Origin: Truepera sp.
GTDB lineage: Bacteria > Deinococcota > Deinococci > Deinococcales > Trueperaceae
Assembly: GCA_032027045.1 (NCBI GenBank)
Contig: JAVSMU010000001.1
Span: forward strand, 2,568,620-2,632,619
Direction of reading: 5' to 3'
DNA length: 64,000 nt
The position numbers were made by a program, and so were the translations under genes. A model generated the notes under the pieces. It was not told the origin of the DNA. It saw nothing but the letters and a program-made list of their open reading frames with translations, and ran no database searches. This document shows, piece by piece, positions 27,531 through 35,369 of this stretch; within the stretch, counting starts at the first letter, position 1; each line of letters opens with the position of its first letter.

Positions 27531-29448
27531 ACCCGGTCTCCTCGACCTCGAGGTCGATGAACATCGTGCCCTCGGGCGCCTGGTCCTCCGCGTACAGGGC
27601 GCGCACCACGCCTGAGTTGTCCGCCACGACCTTGTCGCGGCGGATGCTCAACTTGGGCGTCACGGAGCCGTCGGCCATGCTCAGCACCTTGAGGAGCGCG
27701 GCCGCGCGCTTGACGGTCGACCAGCTGGGCATGCCGTCGTTGGCCTGCCTGACCGCCTCCCGCAGCTCGGACGCCAGGCCGGCCCTCGCGAAAACGGAGG
27801 CGTCGGCCGCGCCGTAGCGCTCCGCGAGCGTCTCGTGGTCGAGGAACAGGAGCGCCGTGCAGTACTTCTCCCCCAAGCCCACCACTATCGCGGTGGCGAT
27901 GAGCGGGTTGGCCTCGAGGCGCTCCACGATCGGGTCGGGCATGACGTACTTGCCGGTGGAGAGCTTGAACAGGCTCTTGAGACGCCCCGTGACCGAGAGG
28001 TAACCGTCGTCGTCGAGTTTGCCCAGGTCGCCCGTGTGGAACCAGCCGTCGTCGTCGATGGCCGCGGCGGTGTCGTCGGGGCGCGCGAAGTAGCCGAGCA
28101 TGACGTGCGGACCGCGGGTGAGGATCTCGTCTTGATCGCTGATGCCGATCTCGACGCCCGGGATGGCCTCGCCCACGGTGCCCGCACGGTTGCGCCCCGG
28201 CCGGTTGTAGCTGATGACGGGGCTCGTCTCGGTCAGCCCGTAGCCCTGCAGCACTAGGATGTGCGCGGCGCCCAAACGGTTGACGAGCTCGCCGCGAAGC
28301 GCCGCCCCGCCCACGATGATGGTGCGCAACCGTCCACCCAGCGCGTCCCGCCACTTGGAGTAGACGAGCCTGTCGAGGACGTTTCGTTCGAAGGCCGCCA
28401 CGCCCGTGGGCTCGTGCTCTACGTCGAAACCGTCGGCGAACGCCAGGGCGCGCGCGTAGAGGACCTTCTTGACGCCCGTGAGCGTGTTGCCCACCGCCTC
28501 CATCCGTTCCCACGACTTCTCCAGCACACGCGGCACCGCCGCCATGAACGTCGGCCGCACCTCCAACAGGTCCTCGCGCACGGAGTCGGTAGTGCCGAAG
28601 TAGATGGTCGAGCCGTAGTAGATGCTGGCGTAGAGGAGGGTACGCGCGAAGATGTGGGTGAGGGGCAGGAACGAGAGGACCGTCTCCTCGTCGCCCTCGA
28701 GGTACGTGGGCAGGTCAGAGAGCGCGCCGATGGCGTTGCTCGACAGGTTCTCGTGGCTGAGCATGACGCCCTTGGGCGCGGCCGTGGTGCCCGAGGTGTA
28801 GATGATGGTGGCGACGTCCTTGGCGTGCAGCTCCGAGGCGTAGCCCGAGATGAGGTCGGGGGCCTTGGCCAGCTCCGCCTCGCCCTTGGCCATCAGCGTG
28901 GCGTAATCGGTGACGAGCGGCGAGCCCTCGCGCCCGGCACCGGCCGTCGCCTCGGGCGTGCCCTGGGCGAGCGCTATGAGCTTGACGCCCTCGAGGCCCT
29001 CGCTCACCTCGAGCATCTCGGCGGCCAAGGCCTCGTCGGACACGAGGATGGCCCGGCACTCGCTCTCCTCGAGGATGAAGCGCATGGCGTCGTGGGTGTG
29101 CGTGAGGTAGATGGGCACGTCCACCAGGCCGGCGATCAGGCAAGCCATGTCGGCCAGCACGAAGCTGGTGTCGGAGTGTACGAACAGCCCGACGCGGTCG
29201 CCGTGCTCCAGGCCGGAGGCGCGCAGGCCGGCGGCCAGCGCCCGGGCGCGCCGCTGAGCTTCGCGGGTGGAGAGTGCCACCCATGGCAGCCCCGGGCCTC
29301 CTGGCACTCCCGGGGTGGTGGAGTGCCGGTCGTTGAAGGCGCGCTCGTTCGGCCGCAGCTGCTCCGCCTCGTCGAACAGCGATGGCAGCGTGCGCCCGAG
29401 TTCGAGCCTCCCAGGACCCGGCGGGGGTTTGGCAGTCTTGATGACCAT
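27508..29448 (-). CDS. Long-chain acyl-CoA synthetase (AMP-forming)
   Basis: A 646-residue ANL-superfamily ligase that activates fatty acids via acyl-AMP. The P-loop-like A3 motif TIIYTSGTTAAPKGVMLSH is near 215, LPLTHIFAR follows near 255, GYGLTETSPVI (A5) near 400, the A7 motif WFHTGDLGKLDDDGYLSVTG near 470 and the A8 hinge GRLKSLFKLSTGKYV near 490. The C-terminal Lys lies in the region before SIRRDKVVADNS. ATG 29448 has AGGAGGG upstream. Length and motifs match long-chain FadD15-type enzymes. It is convergent with aguB. Confidence 0.92.
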
Positions 29449-29486
29449 GTCGGACCCTCCTACTGAGTGAGCGGCCCGCGCGCCCG

Positions 29487-29846
29487 CTACGCTCTCGGCG
29501 GCACGCCACCCTGTGCGCTTGCCGCCCGCGAGGCCTTCTCTGCGAAGTCGCGGGCGAACAGCTTGATCTCGCTGGCCAGGCCCGCATCGTTGGTCGCTCG
29601 CCTATAAGTATCCGCCATGGAGAGGAAAGTTTGGAAGAAGAAATCGTTCATGTCGTCCACCGACATGTCCTTCACCCATAGATCGATCCGCAGGGCGTGG
29701 CGTTGCGCCCCCTCCCACAGCGCGAGGATCATGGCGCCCGCGTCGTTGACCCCGGGTTCCGGGGAGTCGTCGGCCTCCCAGCGGATGGCCTCGACGCCGG
29801 CATCGTCCATGTCGACGGTAAGGCGGATTTCGGAAGACTTCACCAT
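29487..29846 (-). CDS. GldC-like protein
   Basis: A 119-residue soluble protein closely following the GldC pattern: SEIRLTVDMDD at the start, AIRWEADDSPEPG, AMILALWEGAQRHALRIDLW, then KDMSVDDMNDFFFQTFLSMA and DTYRRATND. GldC is named for gliding in Bacteroidota, but relatives occur in non-gliding bacteria and the molecular role is unknown. ATG 29846 is chosen because TACCAT ends 6 nt upstream, a leaderless start; the open frame extending to 30074 runs under the neighbouring gene. It lies 38 bp upstream of the acyl-CoA synthetase gene on the same strand and may share its message. Confidence 0.8.
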   Translation of the reverse strand: MVKSSEIRLTVDMDDAGVEAIRWEADDSPEPGVNDAGAMILALWEGAQRHALRIDLWVKDMSVDDMNDFFFQTFLSMADTYRRATNDAGLASEIKLFARDFAEKASRAASAQGGVPPRA

Positions 29847-29955
29847 GAGAGCATGGTACCTGCAACCCGGCGCTACGCACGGTATCTTCGGGGCAGCGCC
29901 GGCGCGGGCCCTCACGAGGGCGCCATTGACGCCGCCCCGACTGGGAAGGAACCGC

Positions 29956-31023
29956 ATGAAGGGACTAATCCTGGCTGCCGGGCTGGGCACGCGCCTAAGG
30001 CCTATCACGAGCCTCAAGCCCAAGCCGACCATCGCCGTCGCCAACAAGCCACTGATCCACCACGCCGTCGACAACCTGGTAGCCGCCGGCGTGACGGAAA
30101 TAGGCGTGGTCGTCAGTTACCTGACCGTCAACTCCATCAAGGAGACGCTCGCCGGGTACGCGGGCGCGAGCTTCGAGTACATCATGCAGAACCCCCCGCA
30201 GGGGCTGGCGCACGCCGTCAAGGTCTCCCGCGATTTCCTGGGCGACGAGCCGTTCGTCATGTACCTCTCCGACAACCTGTTCGAGCACGGCATCACCGAG
30301 TTCGTGGAGCGCTTCCGGGCCGGCGGGGCCAACGCCGTCATGGCACTCGTTCCCGTCAGCTACGAGGCGGCCAAGTCGCTCGGCGTGGCCGTGGTGGAGG
30401 GCGATCACATCACGAGCCTGGTCGAGAAGCCCGCCGACCCACCCAGCACGCTGGCGATCGCCGGCGTGTACGTCTTCGATTCGGTCATCCACGCGGGCAT
30501 CGAGGGGTTGGCGCCGGGGGCGAAGGGCGAATACCAGATCACCGACGCCATACAACGCTCCATCGAGGCCGGCCACGAGGTAGTGCCGGTCACGGTGCGG
30601 GGCTGGTGGAAGGACACGGGGCAGCCCGACGACATCCTCGACGCCAACCGCCTGCTCCTCACTCACTTGAAGAGCGACGTGCAGGGCGAGGTGGTGAACT
30701 CCACCCTGGTGGGCGAGGTCGTGGTCGGCGCGGGCGCCGTGGTGAAGGACACCACCGTCTTCGGACCCGTCATCATCGGCGCAGATACGCGCATCGAGCG
30801 CGCCTACGTCGGGCCGTTCACGGCCATAGGCGACGCCTGCGAGGTGCGCAACGCCGAGCTCGAGTACTCGGTGGTGGGCGACCGCAGCGTGATAGATGGG
30901 GTGAAGCTGAGGATCCAGGCCAGCCTGATCGGCGAGGACGTCACCATCACGAGCGACGACTCGCGGCCCGCCACGCACCGCATGATCGTGGGTGACGAGA
31001 GCCGGATAACGCTGCACGAGTAG
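29956..31023 (+). CDS. Glucose-1-phosphate thymidylyltransferase-like nucleotidyltransferase (StrD type)
   Basis: A 355-residue sugar nucleotidyltransferase. The N-terminal Rossmann-like domain has the signature KGLILAAGLGTRLRPITSLK with KPKPTIAVANKPLI following, YLSDNLFEHG (metal Asp) near 97, LVEKPADPPS near 158, and GWWKDTGQPDDIL near 217. Residues about 240-355 form a left-handed beta-helix with hexapeptide repeats (VVGAGAVVKDTTV, IIGADTRIERAYVG), the long StrD/RmlA-like form. It makes a dTDP- or other NDP-sugar for surface glycans. ATG 29956 follows gggaagga. Neighbours give no pathway context. Confidence 0.9.
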   Translation: MKGLILAAGLGTRLRPITSLKPKPTIAVANKPLIHHAVDNLVAAGVTEIGVVVSYLTVNSIKETLAGYAGASFEYIMQNPPQGLAHAVKVSRDFLGDEPFVMYLSDNLFEHGITEFVERFRAGGANAVMALVPVSYEAAKSLGVAVVEGDHITSLVEKPADPPSTLAIAGVYVFDSVIHAGIEGLAPGAKGEYQITDAIQRSIEAGHEVVPVTVRGWWKDTGQPDDILDANRLLLTHLKSDVQGEVVNSTLVGEVVVGAGAVVKDTTVFGPVIIGADTRIERAYVGPFTAIGDACEVRNAELEYSVVGDRSVIDGVKLRIQASLIGEDVTITSDDSRPATHRMIVGDESRITLHE

Positions 31024-31033
31024 GGTGTTGCGG

Positions 31034-32470
31034 CTAGCCTGCGGTTAACAGCGCACCGCCGCGCCCCGGCACGACGTGCTTGCCGCTCGACTGCTGGACG
31101 ACCGCGCCCGACAGGGCGTCCACGTATCTGCCGTCCGGCAGCGCGCTGGGCGGCACGGCCTGGGCGTCGTCAAGCAGGTTGACCAGCGCGTAGACGGTGG
31201 GCTCGCCATCCAGGCTTCTCCTCACCACTACGAGCCCCTCCGTCGGCGCCGTCACCTGCGTGTCGCCGCGTCGCAGCGCTGCCAGGTCGCGCCTGGCTCC
31301 CGCGAGCGAGCGGAGGTATGCAACCAGGTCGTCGTCCCACGTCTCGGGGTGGTCCCACGGCATGGCCCCCCTGCAGGCGGGGTCGTGCCCACCCTTCATG
31401 CCCAGCTCGTCGCCGTAGTACACGCAAGGCGCTCCCGGCCACGAGAACAGTAGGAGGAAGGCCTGGCGGACGGCAGCGTTATCGCCCATGAGGGTCGTCG
31501 CGATGCGCGGCGTGTCGTGCGACCCCAGGAGGTTCAGCTGTGAGTGCACGGCCGCGTCGGGATAGGCGTCGAGCAGGCTCGTCGCCGCGGCCGCGAACCC
31601 GGCGGCCGATAGCGCGGAGATGCCGTTCAGGCCGCTGCGCGCCAGCTCGTCGTGCGCCAGGTTTCGGCCCACCAGACCGAGGATGGTCCGGTTGAGTTGG
31701 TAGTTCATCACGCCGTCGAAGATGTCGCCCGCCAGCCACCGCTCGGCGCCTTCCCAGATCTCGCCCACCAGGTAGGCTTCCGGGTTCACGGCGCGGCAGC
31801 GGTCGCGGAACGTGCGCCAGAAGTCGTCGTCGTCGATCTCGTTGGGCACGTCCAGGCGCCAGCCGTCGGCGCCGGCGGCCAACCACCTCTCACCCACTTG
31901 GAAGAGGAACTCGCGCACGTCAGCCGTGCTCGTGTTGAACTTCGGCAGCGCCGCCAACCCCCACCAGGCGTCGTACCCGAGCGGCCCGCCGCCGTAGGCG
32001 TTCAACGGGTAGCGGCGCACGTGGAACCAGTCGCGGTAGGGGCTGGCGGGCCCGTTCTCGAGCAGGTCATGAAACTGCAGGAGGCCCCTGCTGGCGTGGT
32101 TGAAGACGCCGTCCAGGACGACCTTCATGCCGCGCTCGTGGCACGCATTCAGCAACTCCGCCAGCGCCTCGTTGCCGCCCAGCATGGGGTCCACGAGGTG
32201 GTAGTCCTGCGTGTGGTAGCGGTGGTTGGCTCCCGAGGCGAAGATCGGGCACAAGTAGAGCGCAGTTATTCCCAGGTCCTGCAGGTGGTCGAGCCTCTCG
32301 ACGACGCCCAGGAGGTCGCCGCCCTTGTAGCCGTGCGTCGTGGGTGGGGAGTCCCACGGCTCGAGGTTGTTCGGCTTGTGAACGCGGCTGCTGCGCGCGA
32401 AGCGGTCGGGAAAGATCTGGTAGAAGACGGCGTCCTTCACCCATTCGGGCCACTTGCTGCTAGCGGGCAT
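31034..32470 (-). CDS. Glycoside hydrolase family 13 amylase/neopullulanase-like
   Basis: A 478-residue cytoplasmic GH13 enzyme without a signal peptide. Catalytic barrel motifs: region I DGVFNHASRG near 135, region II DGWRLDVPNEI near 230 (nucleophile Asp), region III YLVGEIWEG near 263 (acid/base Glu), and region IV LLGSHDTPRI near 325. The start EWVKDAVFYQIFPDRFARS and GYKGGDLLGVVERLDHL are typical of cyclomaltodextrinase/neopullulanase-type enzymes lacking the N-terminal domain. It should cut imported maltodextrins. ATG 32470 lies 7 nt after TAGCAT (leaderless). Its 3' end is convergent with the nucleotidyltransferase, 10 bp apart. Confidence 0.9.
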   Translation of the reverse strand: MPASSKWPEWVKDAVFYQIFPDRFARSSRVHKPNNLEPWDSPPTTHGYKGGDLLGVVERLDHLQDLGITALYLCPIFASGANHRYHTQDYHLVDPMLGGNEALAELLNACHERGMKVVLDGVFNHASRGLLQFHDLLENGPASPYRDWFHVRRYPLNAYGGGPLGYDAWWGLAALPKFNTSTADVREFLFQVGERWLAAGADGWRLDVPNEIDDDDFWRTFRDRCRAVNPEAYLVGEIWEGAERWLAGDIFDGVMNYQLNRTILGLVGRNLAHDELARSGLNGISALSAAGFAAAATSLLDAYPDAAVHSQLNLLGSHDTPRIATTLMGDNAAVRQAFLLLFSWPGAPCVYYGDELGMKGGHDPACRGAMPWDHPETWDDDLVAYLRSLAGARRDLAALRRGDTQVTAPTEGLVVVRRSLDGEPTVYALVNLLDDAQAVPPSALPDGRYVDALSGAVVQQSSGKHVVPGRGGALLTAG

Positions 32471-32477
32471 GCCGGGA

Positions 32478-32509
32478 ATGCTAACCCACGGGCGCCGCGG
32501 GGTTACGCT
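32478..32509. promoter_or_regulatory. Back-to-back leaderless promoters, amylase and YczE-like gene
   Basis: Minus-strand TAGCAT (32478-32483) ends 7 nt before the amylase ATG; plus-strand TACGCT (32504-32509) ends 6 nt before GTG 32516. The whole divergent region is 45 bp, so the two promoters share DNA. Confidence 0.6.
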
Positions 32510-32515
32510 CCCCTG

Positions 32516-33211
32516 GTGCTGCGTGCCCATCGACCCTCCTCGTGGCCCGTGTTCGTTCTCAGGCTCCTCCAGCTCAACGTGGGGCTCCTGCTCTACGGGC
32601 TGTCGGTGGCGCTCATGGTCGAAGCGAACGTGGGGTTGGGCCCGTGGGACGTGTTCCACCAGGGCATCTCGCTACTCACGCCGCTCTCTTTCGGCCAGGC
32701 GATGGTGGCCGCCGGCCTGGCGGTCCTCGTCTACTCGGTCCTGGGCCCGAAGGTGAGGGTGGGCGTGGGCACCGTCCTCAACATGCTCCTCATCGGCGTC
32801 TGGGCCGACGTCTTCCTGGGGCTGCCCGGCTTCCCGCACCCCTCCGGCTACGCGCTCGGGCTGGCGCTGTTCGTGGCGGGGCTCGCCATGACCGGCCTGG
32901 CCACCGGCCTCTACATCACGGCCGGGCTCGGCGCCGGGCCTCGCGACGGCTTCGTGCTGGGCGTCGCCAAGGTGACGGGCGCGTCCGTGCGCCTGGTGCG
33001 CACCCTGACGGAGGTGAGCGTCCTCGCCCTCGGCTGGGTCATGGGCGGCAGCGTGGGCCTGGGGACCGTCCTGTTCGCGCTCACGGCGGGCCCACTCATG
33101 CAGTTCTTCTTGCGCCTGTTCCGCGGGCTCGACGCCCGCTACGCCGCCATGAGCACCAAGGACAAGCGCGGCGCCGCCGTTACTCCGGCTTCAGAAGCGG
33201 GAAAAGGATGA
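32516..33211 (+). CDS. YczE/YyaS/YitT-like integral membrane protein
   Basis: A 231-residue protein with about five to six hydrophobic helices. Typical YczE stretches: LNVGLLLYGLSVALMVEANVGLGPWDVFHQG at the N-terminal side (Gly-Pro-Trp-Asp), GLYITAGLGAGPRDG near 140 and a repeated Gly-rich second half, suggesting an internal duplication. Transport or regulatory function is unknown for the family. GTG 32516 is chosen by the leaderless element upstream and the onset of hydrophobic sequence; the much longer upstream frame is the amylase shadow. The 3' end overlaps the convergent lysS gene by 32 bp. Confidence 0.8.
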   Translation: MLRAHRPSSWPVFVLRLLQLNVGLLLYGLSVALMVEANVGLGPWDVFHQGISLLTPLSFGQAMVAAGLAVLVYSVLGPKVRVGVGTVLNMLLIGVWADVFLGLPGFPHPSGYALGLALFVAGLAMTGLATGLYITAGLGAGPRDGFVLGVAKVTGASVRLVRTLTEVSVLALGWVMGGSVGLGTVLFALTAGPLMQFFLRLFRGLDARYAAMSTKDKRGAAVTPASEAGKG

Positions 33212-34673
33212 CGTCGCGGATGCTCGGCACGTCGGCCAGCAGCATGGCCAGACGGTCGATTCCGAGCCCCAGGCCACCCGTGGGCGGCATGCCGAACTCG
33301 AGCGCGGTGAGGAAGTCCTCGTCGATCATCTGGGCCTCTTCGTCGCCGGCCTCGCGCAGCGCCTGCTGCTGCTCGAAACGCGCGCGCTGATCCAGCGGGT
33401 CGTTGAGCTCGCTGAAAGCGTTCCCCAGTTCCATGCCGACGGCCACCGGCTCGAAGCGCTCCACGAGGCCGGGCCGGCTCCGGTGCTGCTTGGCGAGTGG
33501 GCTGATGGCGAGCGGGTGGTCCATGACGAAGACCGGGCCGACGATGTTGGGCTCGACGTAGATGTCGTAGAGCTTGTCGTAGAGCTGGTTGAGCGGCCTC
33601 TCGGCCAGTGGCGGTTCGTTGCCCGTGCCGGCGCCGGGGTGGTGCTCCGCCGTCCACGCGCGTAGGCGCGGCTCGTCGAGCGGGTCGAAGTCCATGCCGG
33701 CGCGCTTCGCCAGCTCGCCCGTGTAGTCGATGCGGGGCCACGGCGGCGTGAAGTCGAGCTCGGCGCCCTGGTAGGGCAGTTTCGTGGTGCCCAGGAGCTC
33801 TACCACGAGGGCCGAGTACATGTCCTCCACCAGCTCCAGGATGTCCAGGTAGTCCCTGCCCGCCCAGTACAGCTCGAGCATCGTGTACTCGGGGTTGTGC
33901 TTGTAGCTGATCCCCTCGTTGCGGAAGTTCCGCCCGATCTCGTACACGGCGTCGAAACCGCCCACTATCAGGCGCTTGAGGTAGAGCTCCAGCGAGATGC
34001 GCAGGTGGAAGTCGTAGTCGAGCGCGTTGTGGTGCGTGACGAACGGCCGCGCCTCGGCCCCGCCCGGCACGGCCTGCAGGACCGGGGTCTCGACCTCGAG
34101 GAAGCCGAGGTCGTCGAGGTAGCGCCGTATGAAGGAGGCGGCCCGGCCGCGCAGCGAGAACGCGCGCTTCACTTCGGGGTTGACCATCAGGTCGAGGTAG
34201 CGCTGGCGGTAGCGCGCCTCCTTCTCCGTCAGGCCGTGATGCTTGTCGGGGAGCGGGCGCAGGCTCTTGACCAGCGGCCTAAAATCGTCGGCGTCCACCG
34301 TGAGCTCGCCGGTCTGCGTGGCGTAGAGCGTGCCGCTCACCTCGAGCCAGTCGCCCAGGTCGATCTTCTTCAGCGCGTTGTAGGTCTCCAGCTTGTCGCG
34401 CTGGAACGATGCCTGGATGCGCCCCTCGGCGTCTTGGAGCGTGACGAACGTGAGCTTGCCGAGCATGCGCAGCAGCATGACGCGGCCCGCCACCACGACG
34501 CGTTCGTCTCCCAGGCGCGCCCCCGGCTCCGGCGCCGGGTGTGCGGCGTGAAGCTGCGCCGAACCGTGCGTCGGGTGATAGACGTACGGGTAGGCCTCGA
34601 AGCCACGTTCCTTCAGCGCCTCCAGGTTACGGAGGCGCTGCTCACGCTGTTCTCTGAGCGACTTCTGCGACAT
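33180..34673 (-). CDS. lysS: Lysyl-tRNA synthetase, class II
   Basis: A 497-residue class II synthetase charging tRNA-Lys. An N-terminal OB-fold anticodon-binding domain (RVVVAGRVMLLRMLGKLTFV, near 58) precedes the catalytic core. Motif 1 is around FLEVETPVLQAVPGGAEARPF, motif 2 is RNFRNEGISYKHNPEYTMLE near 253 and motif 3 is GLGLGIDRLAMLL near 470. Its start lies 11 bp after the gfh1 stop, so it is very likely the second gene of a gfh1-lysS operon. Confidence 0.97.
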   Translation of the reverse strand: MSQKSLREQREQRLRNLEALKERGFEAYPYVYHPTHGSAQLHAAHPAPEPGARLGDERVVVAGRVMLLRMLGKLTFVTLQDAEGRIQASFQRDKLETYNALKKIDLGDWLEVSGTLYATQTGELTVDADDFRPLVKSLRPLPDKHHGLTEKEARYRQRYLDLMVNPEVKRAFSLRGRAASFIRRYLDDLGFLEVETPVLQAVPGGAEARPFVTHHNALDYDFHLRISLELYLKRLIVGGFDAVYEIGRNFRNEGISYKHNPEYTMLELYWAGRDYLDILELVEDMYSALVVELLGTTKLPYQGAELDFTPPWPRIDYTGELAKRAGMDFDPLDEPRLRAWTAEHHPGAGTGNEPPLAERPLNQLYDKLYDIYVEPNIVGPVFVMDHPLAISPLAKQHRSRPGLVERFEPVAVGMELGNAFSELNDPLDQRARFEQQQALREAGDEEAQMIDEDFLTALEFGMPPTGGLGLGIDRLAMLLADVPSIRDVILFPLLKPE

Positions 34674-34684
34674 CAGCCTTGAGT

Positions 34685-35155
34685 TCAGCCGATGTCTTGG
34701 ATCTGGTACTCGCTGGTTCCGCCATGTATGGCGACCTTGAACTTCTCGCCCTTGTTGCGCCCCATGAGCTCCTTGCCGAGGGGAGACTCGTCGCTTACCC
34801 TCGGCATGTCTCCCTCCAGGATGCCGGCCTCGACCGGCGAGACGACCTGCACCTGGAAGCTGTCCTTGGTCTTGACGTCGAGAAGCGTGACGACGCTGCC
34901 GTAGTCGACGTGACCCGCGCCCGTGCCCTCGATGAGGTCGGCGTGCTTGAGTTGCAGCTCGAGGTCGTCGATGCGCCGTTCTATGCGCGCCTTCTCGGCC
35001 TTGGCGTCCTCCAGGCCACTGTCGTCGTAGTCGTCCGAGGAACCCGTGAGGCCCTGGAGGATCTTGGTCGCCTCGTCGAGGCGTGCGTATTCTTGTTCTA
35101 GCGTCGCCTTGAGGCGCTCGAAGCCTTCAGGCGTGATTCGAACTCTCATCGCCAT
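34685..35155 (-). CDS. gfh1: Gre-factor homologue Gfh1 (transcription inhibitor type)
   Basis: A 156-residue GreA/GreB-family protein. An N-terminal coiled-coil (about 1-75) is followed by the FKBP-like domain (SVVTLLDVKTKDSFQVQVV, SDESPLGKELMGRNKGE). The coiled-coil tip reads SSDDYDDSGLEDAKAEKARI, four Asp in a row of five positions, which is the tip known from Thermus Gfh1. That protein enters the RNA polymerase secondary channel and inhibits rather than rescues, whereas true GreA has the NAEYHAA-type tip with one Asp and one Glu. Gfh1 is restricted to Deinococcota as far as I know. AAGGAG lies 6 nt before the first ATG. Upstream are a duplicated 22-bp segment and a hairpin. Confidence 0.9.
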   Translation of the reverse strand: MAMRVRITPEGFERLKATLEQEYARLDEATKILQGLTGSSDDYDDSGLEDAKAEKARIERRIDDLELQLKHADLIEGTGAGHVDYGSVVTLLDVKTKDSFQVQVVSPVEAGILEGDMPRVSDESPLGKELMGRNKGEKFKVAIHGGTSEYQIQDIG

Positions 35156-35157
35156 GT

Positions 35158-35201
35158 CGCTCTCCTTTAGCGGCCGCCACGCTCTCCCTTAGCGGTCGCC
35201 G
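35158..35201 (-). repeat. 22-bp tandem duplication containing the gfh1 ribosome site
   Basis: Two adjacent 22-bp units (35158-35179 and 35180-35201) differ at about three positions. On the minus strand each carries GCTAA(A/G)GGAGAGCG, so the Shine-Dalgarno of gfh1 is present twice, once in working position and once 22 nt upstream. Confidence 0.8.
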
Positions 35202-35230
35202 TGCGATTGCCCGCCTGGACCGTTAGCAAG

Positions 35231-35256
35231 CGGCTTGTCCTGCATAGGACAAGCCG
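35231..35256. other. Perfect 11-bp hairpin between gfh1 and slt
   Basis: Arms CGGCTTGTCCT (35231-35241) and AGGACAAGCCG (35246-35256) with a GCAT loop. No T-tract follows on either strand, so it is not a standard terminator. It would lie in the gfh1 leader if transcription starts upstream; it could also be a protein-binding palindrome. Confidence 0.7.
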
Positions 35257-35369
35257 TTCGGCCGCTGGACTGTGGCCCGATTCTACCTCATGCACGGCCG
35301 CGGCGGGCATCTTGGCCCACGTATCCAACCGCTCACCCGGGTAGCCCGGTGCCTTCGTAGACTGACCCC

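Noticed and set aside
29697-30995. 432-residue open frame over the nucleotidyltransferase
   Set aside because: Arg/Gly/His-rich shadow of a gene with clear motifs in the correct frame.
34685-35155. Plain GreA annotation
   Set aside because: The coiled-coil tip has the DDYDD-type Asp cluster of Gfh1 and not the GreA tip, so the inhibitor-type assignment is better.
35231-35256. Hairpin as an intrinsic terminator
   Set aside because: No T-rich tail on either strand, and it sits between divergent genes.
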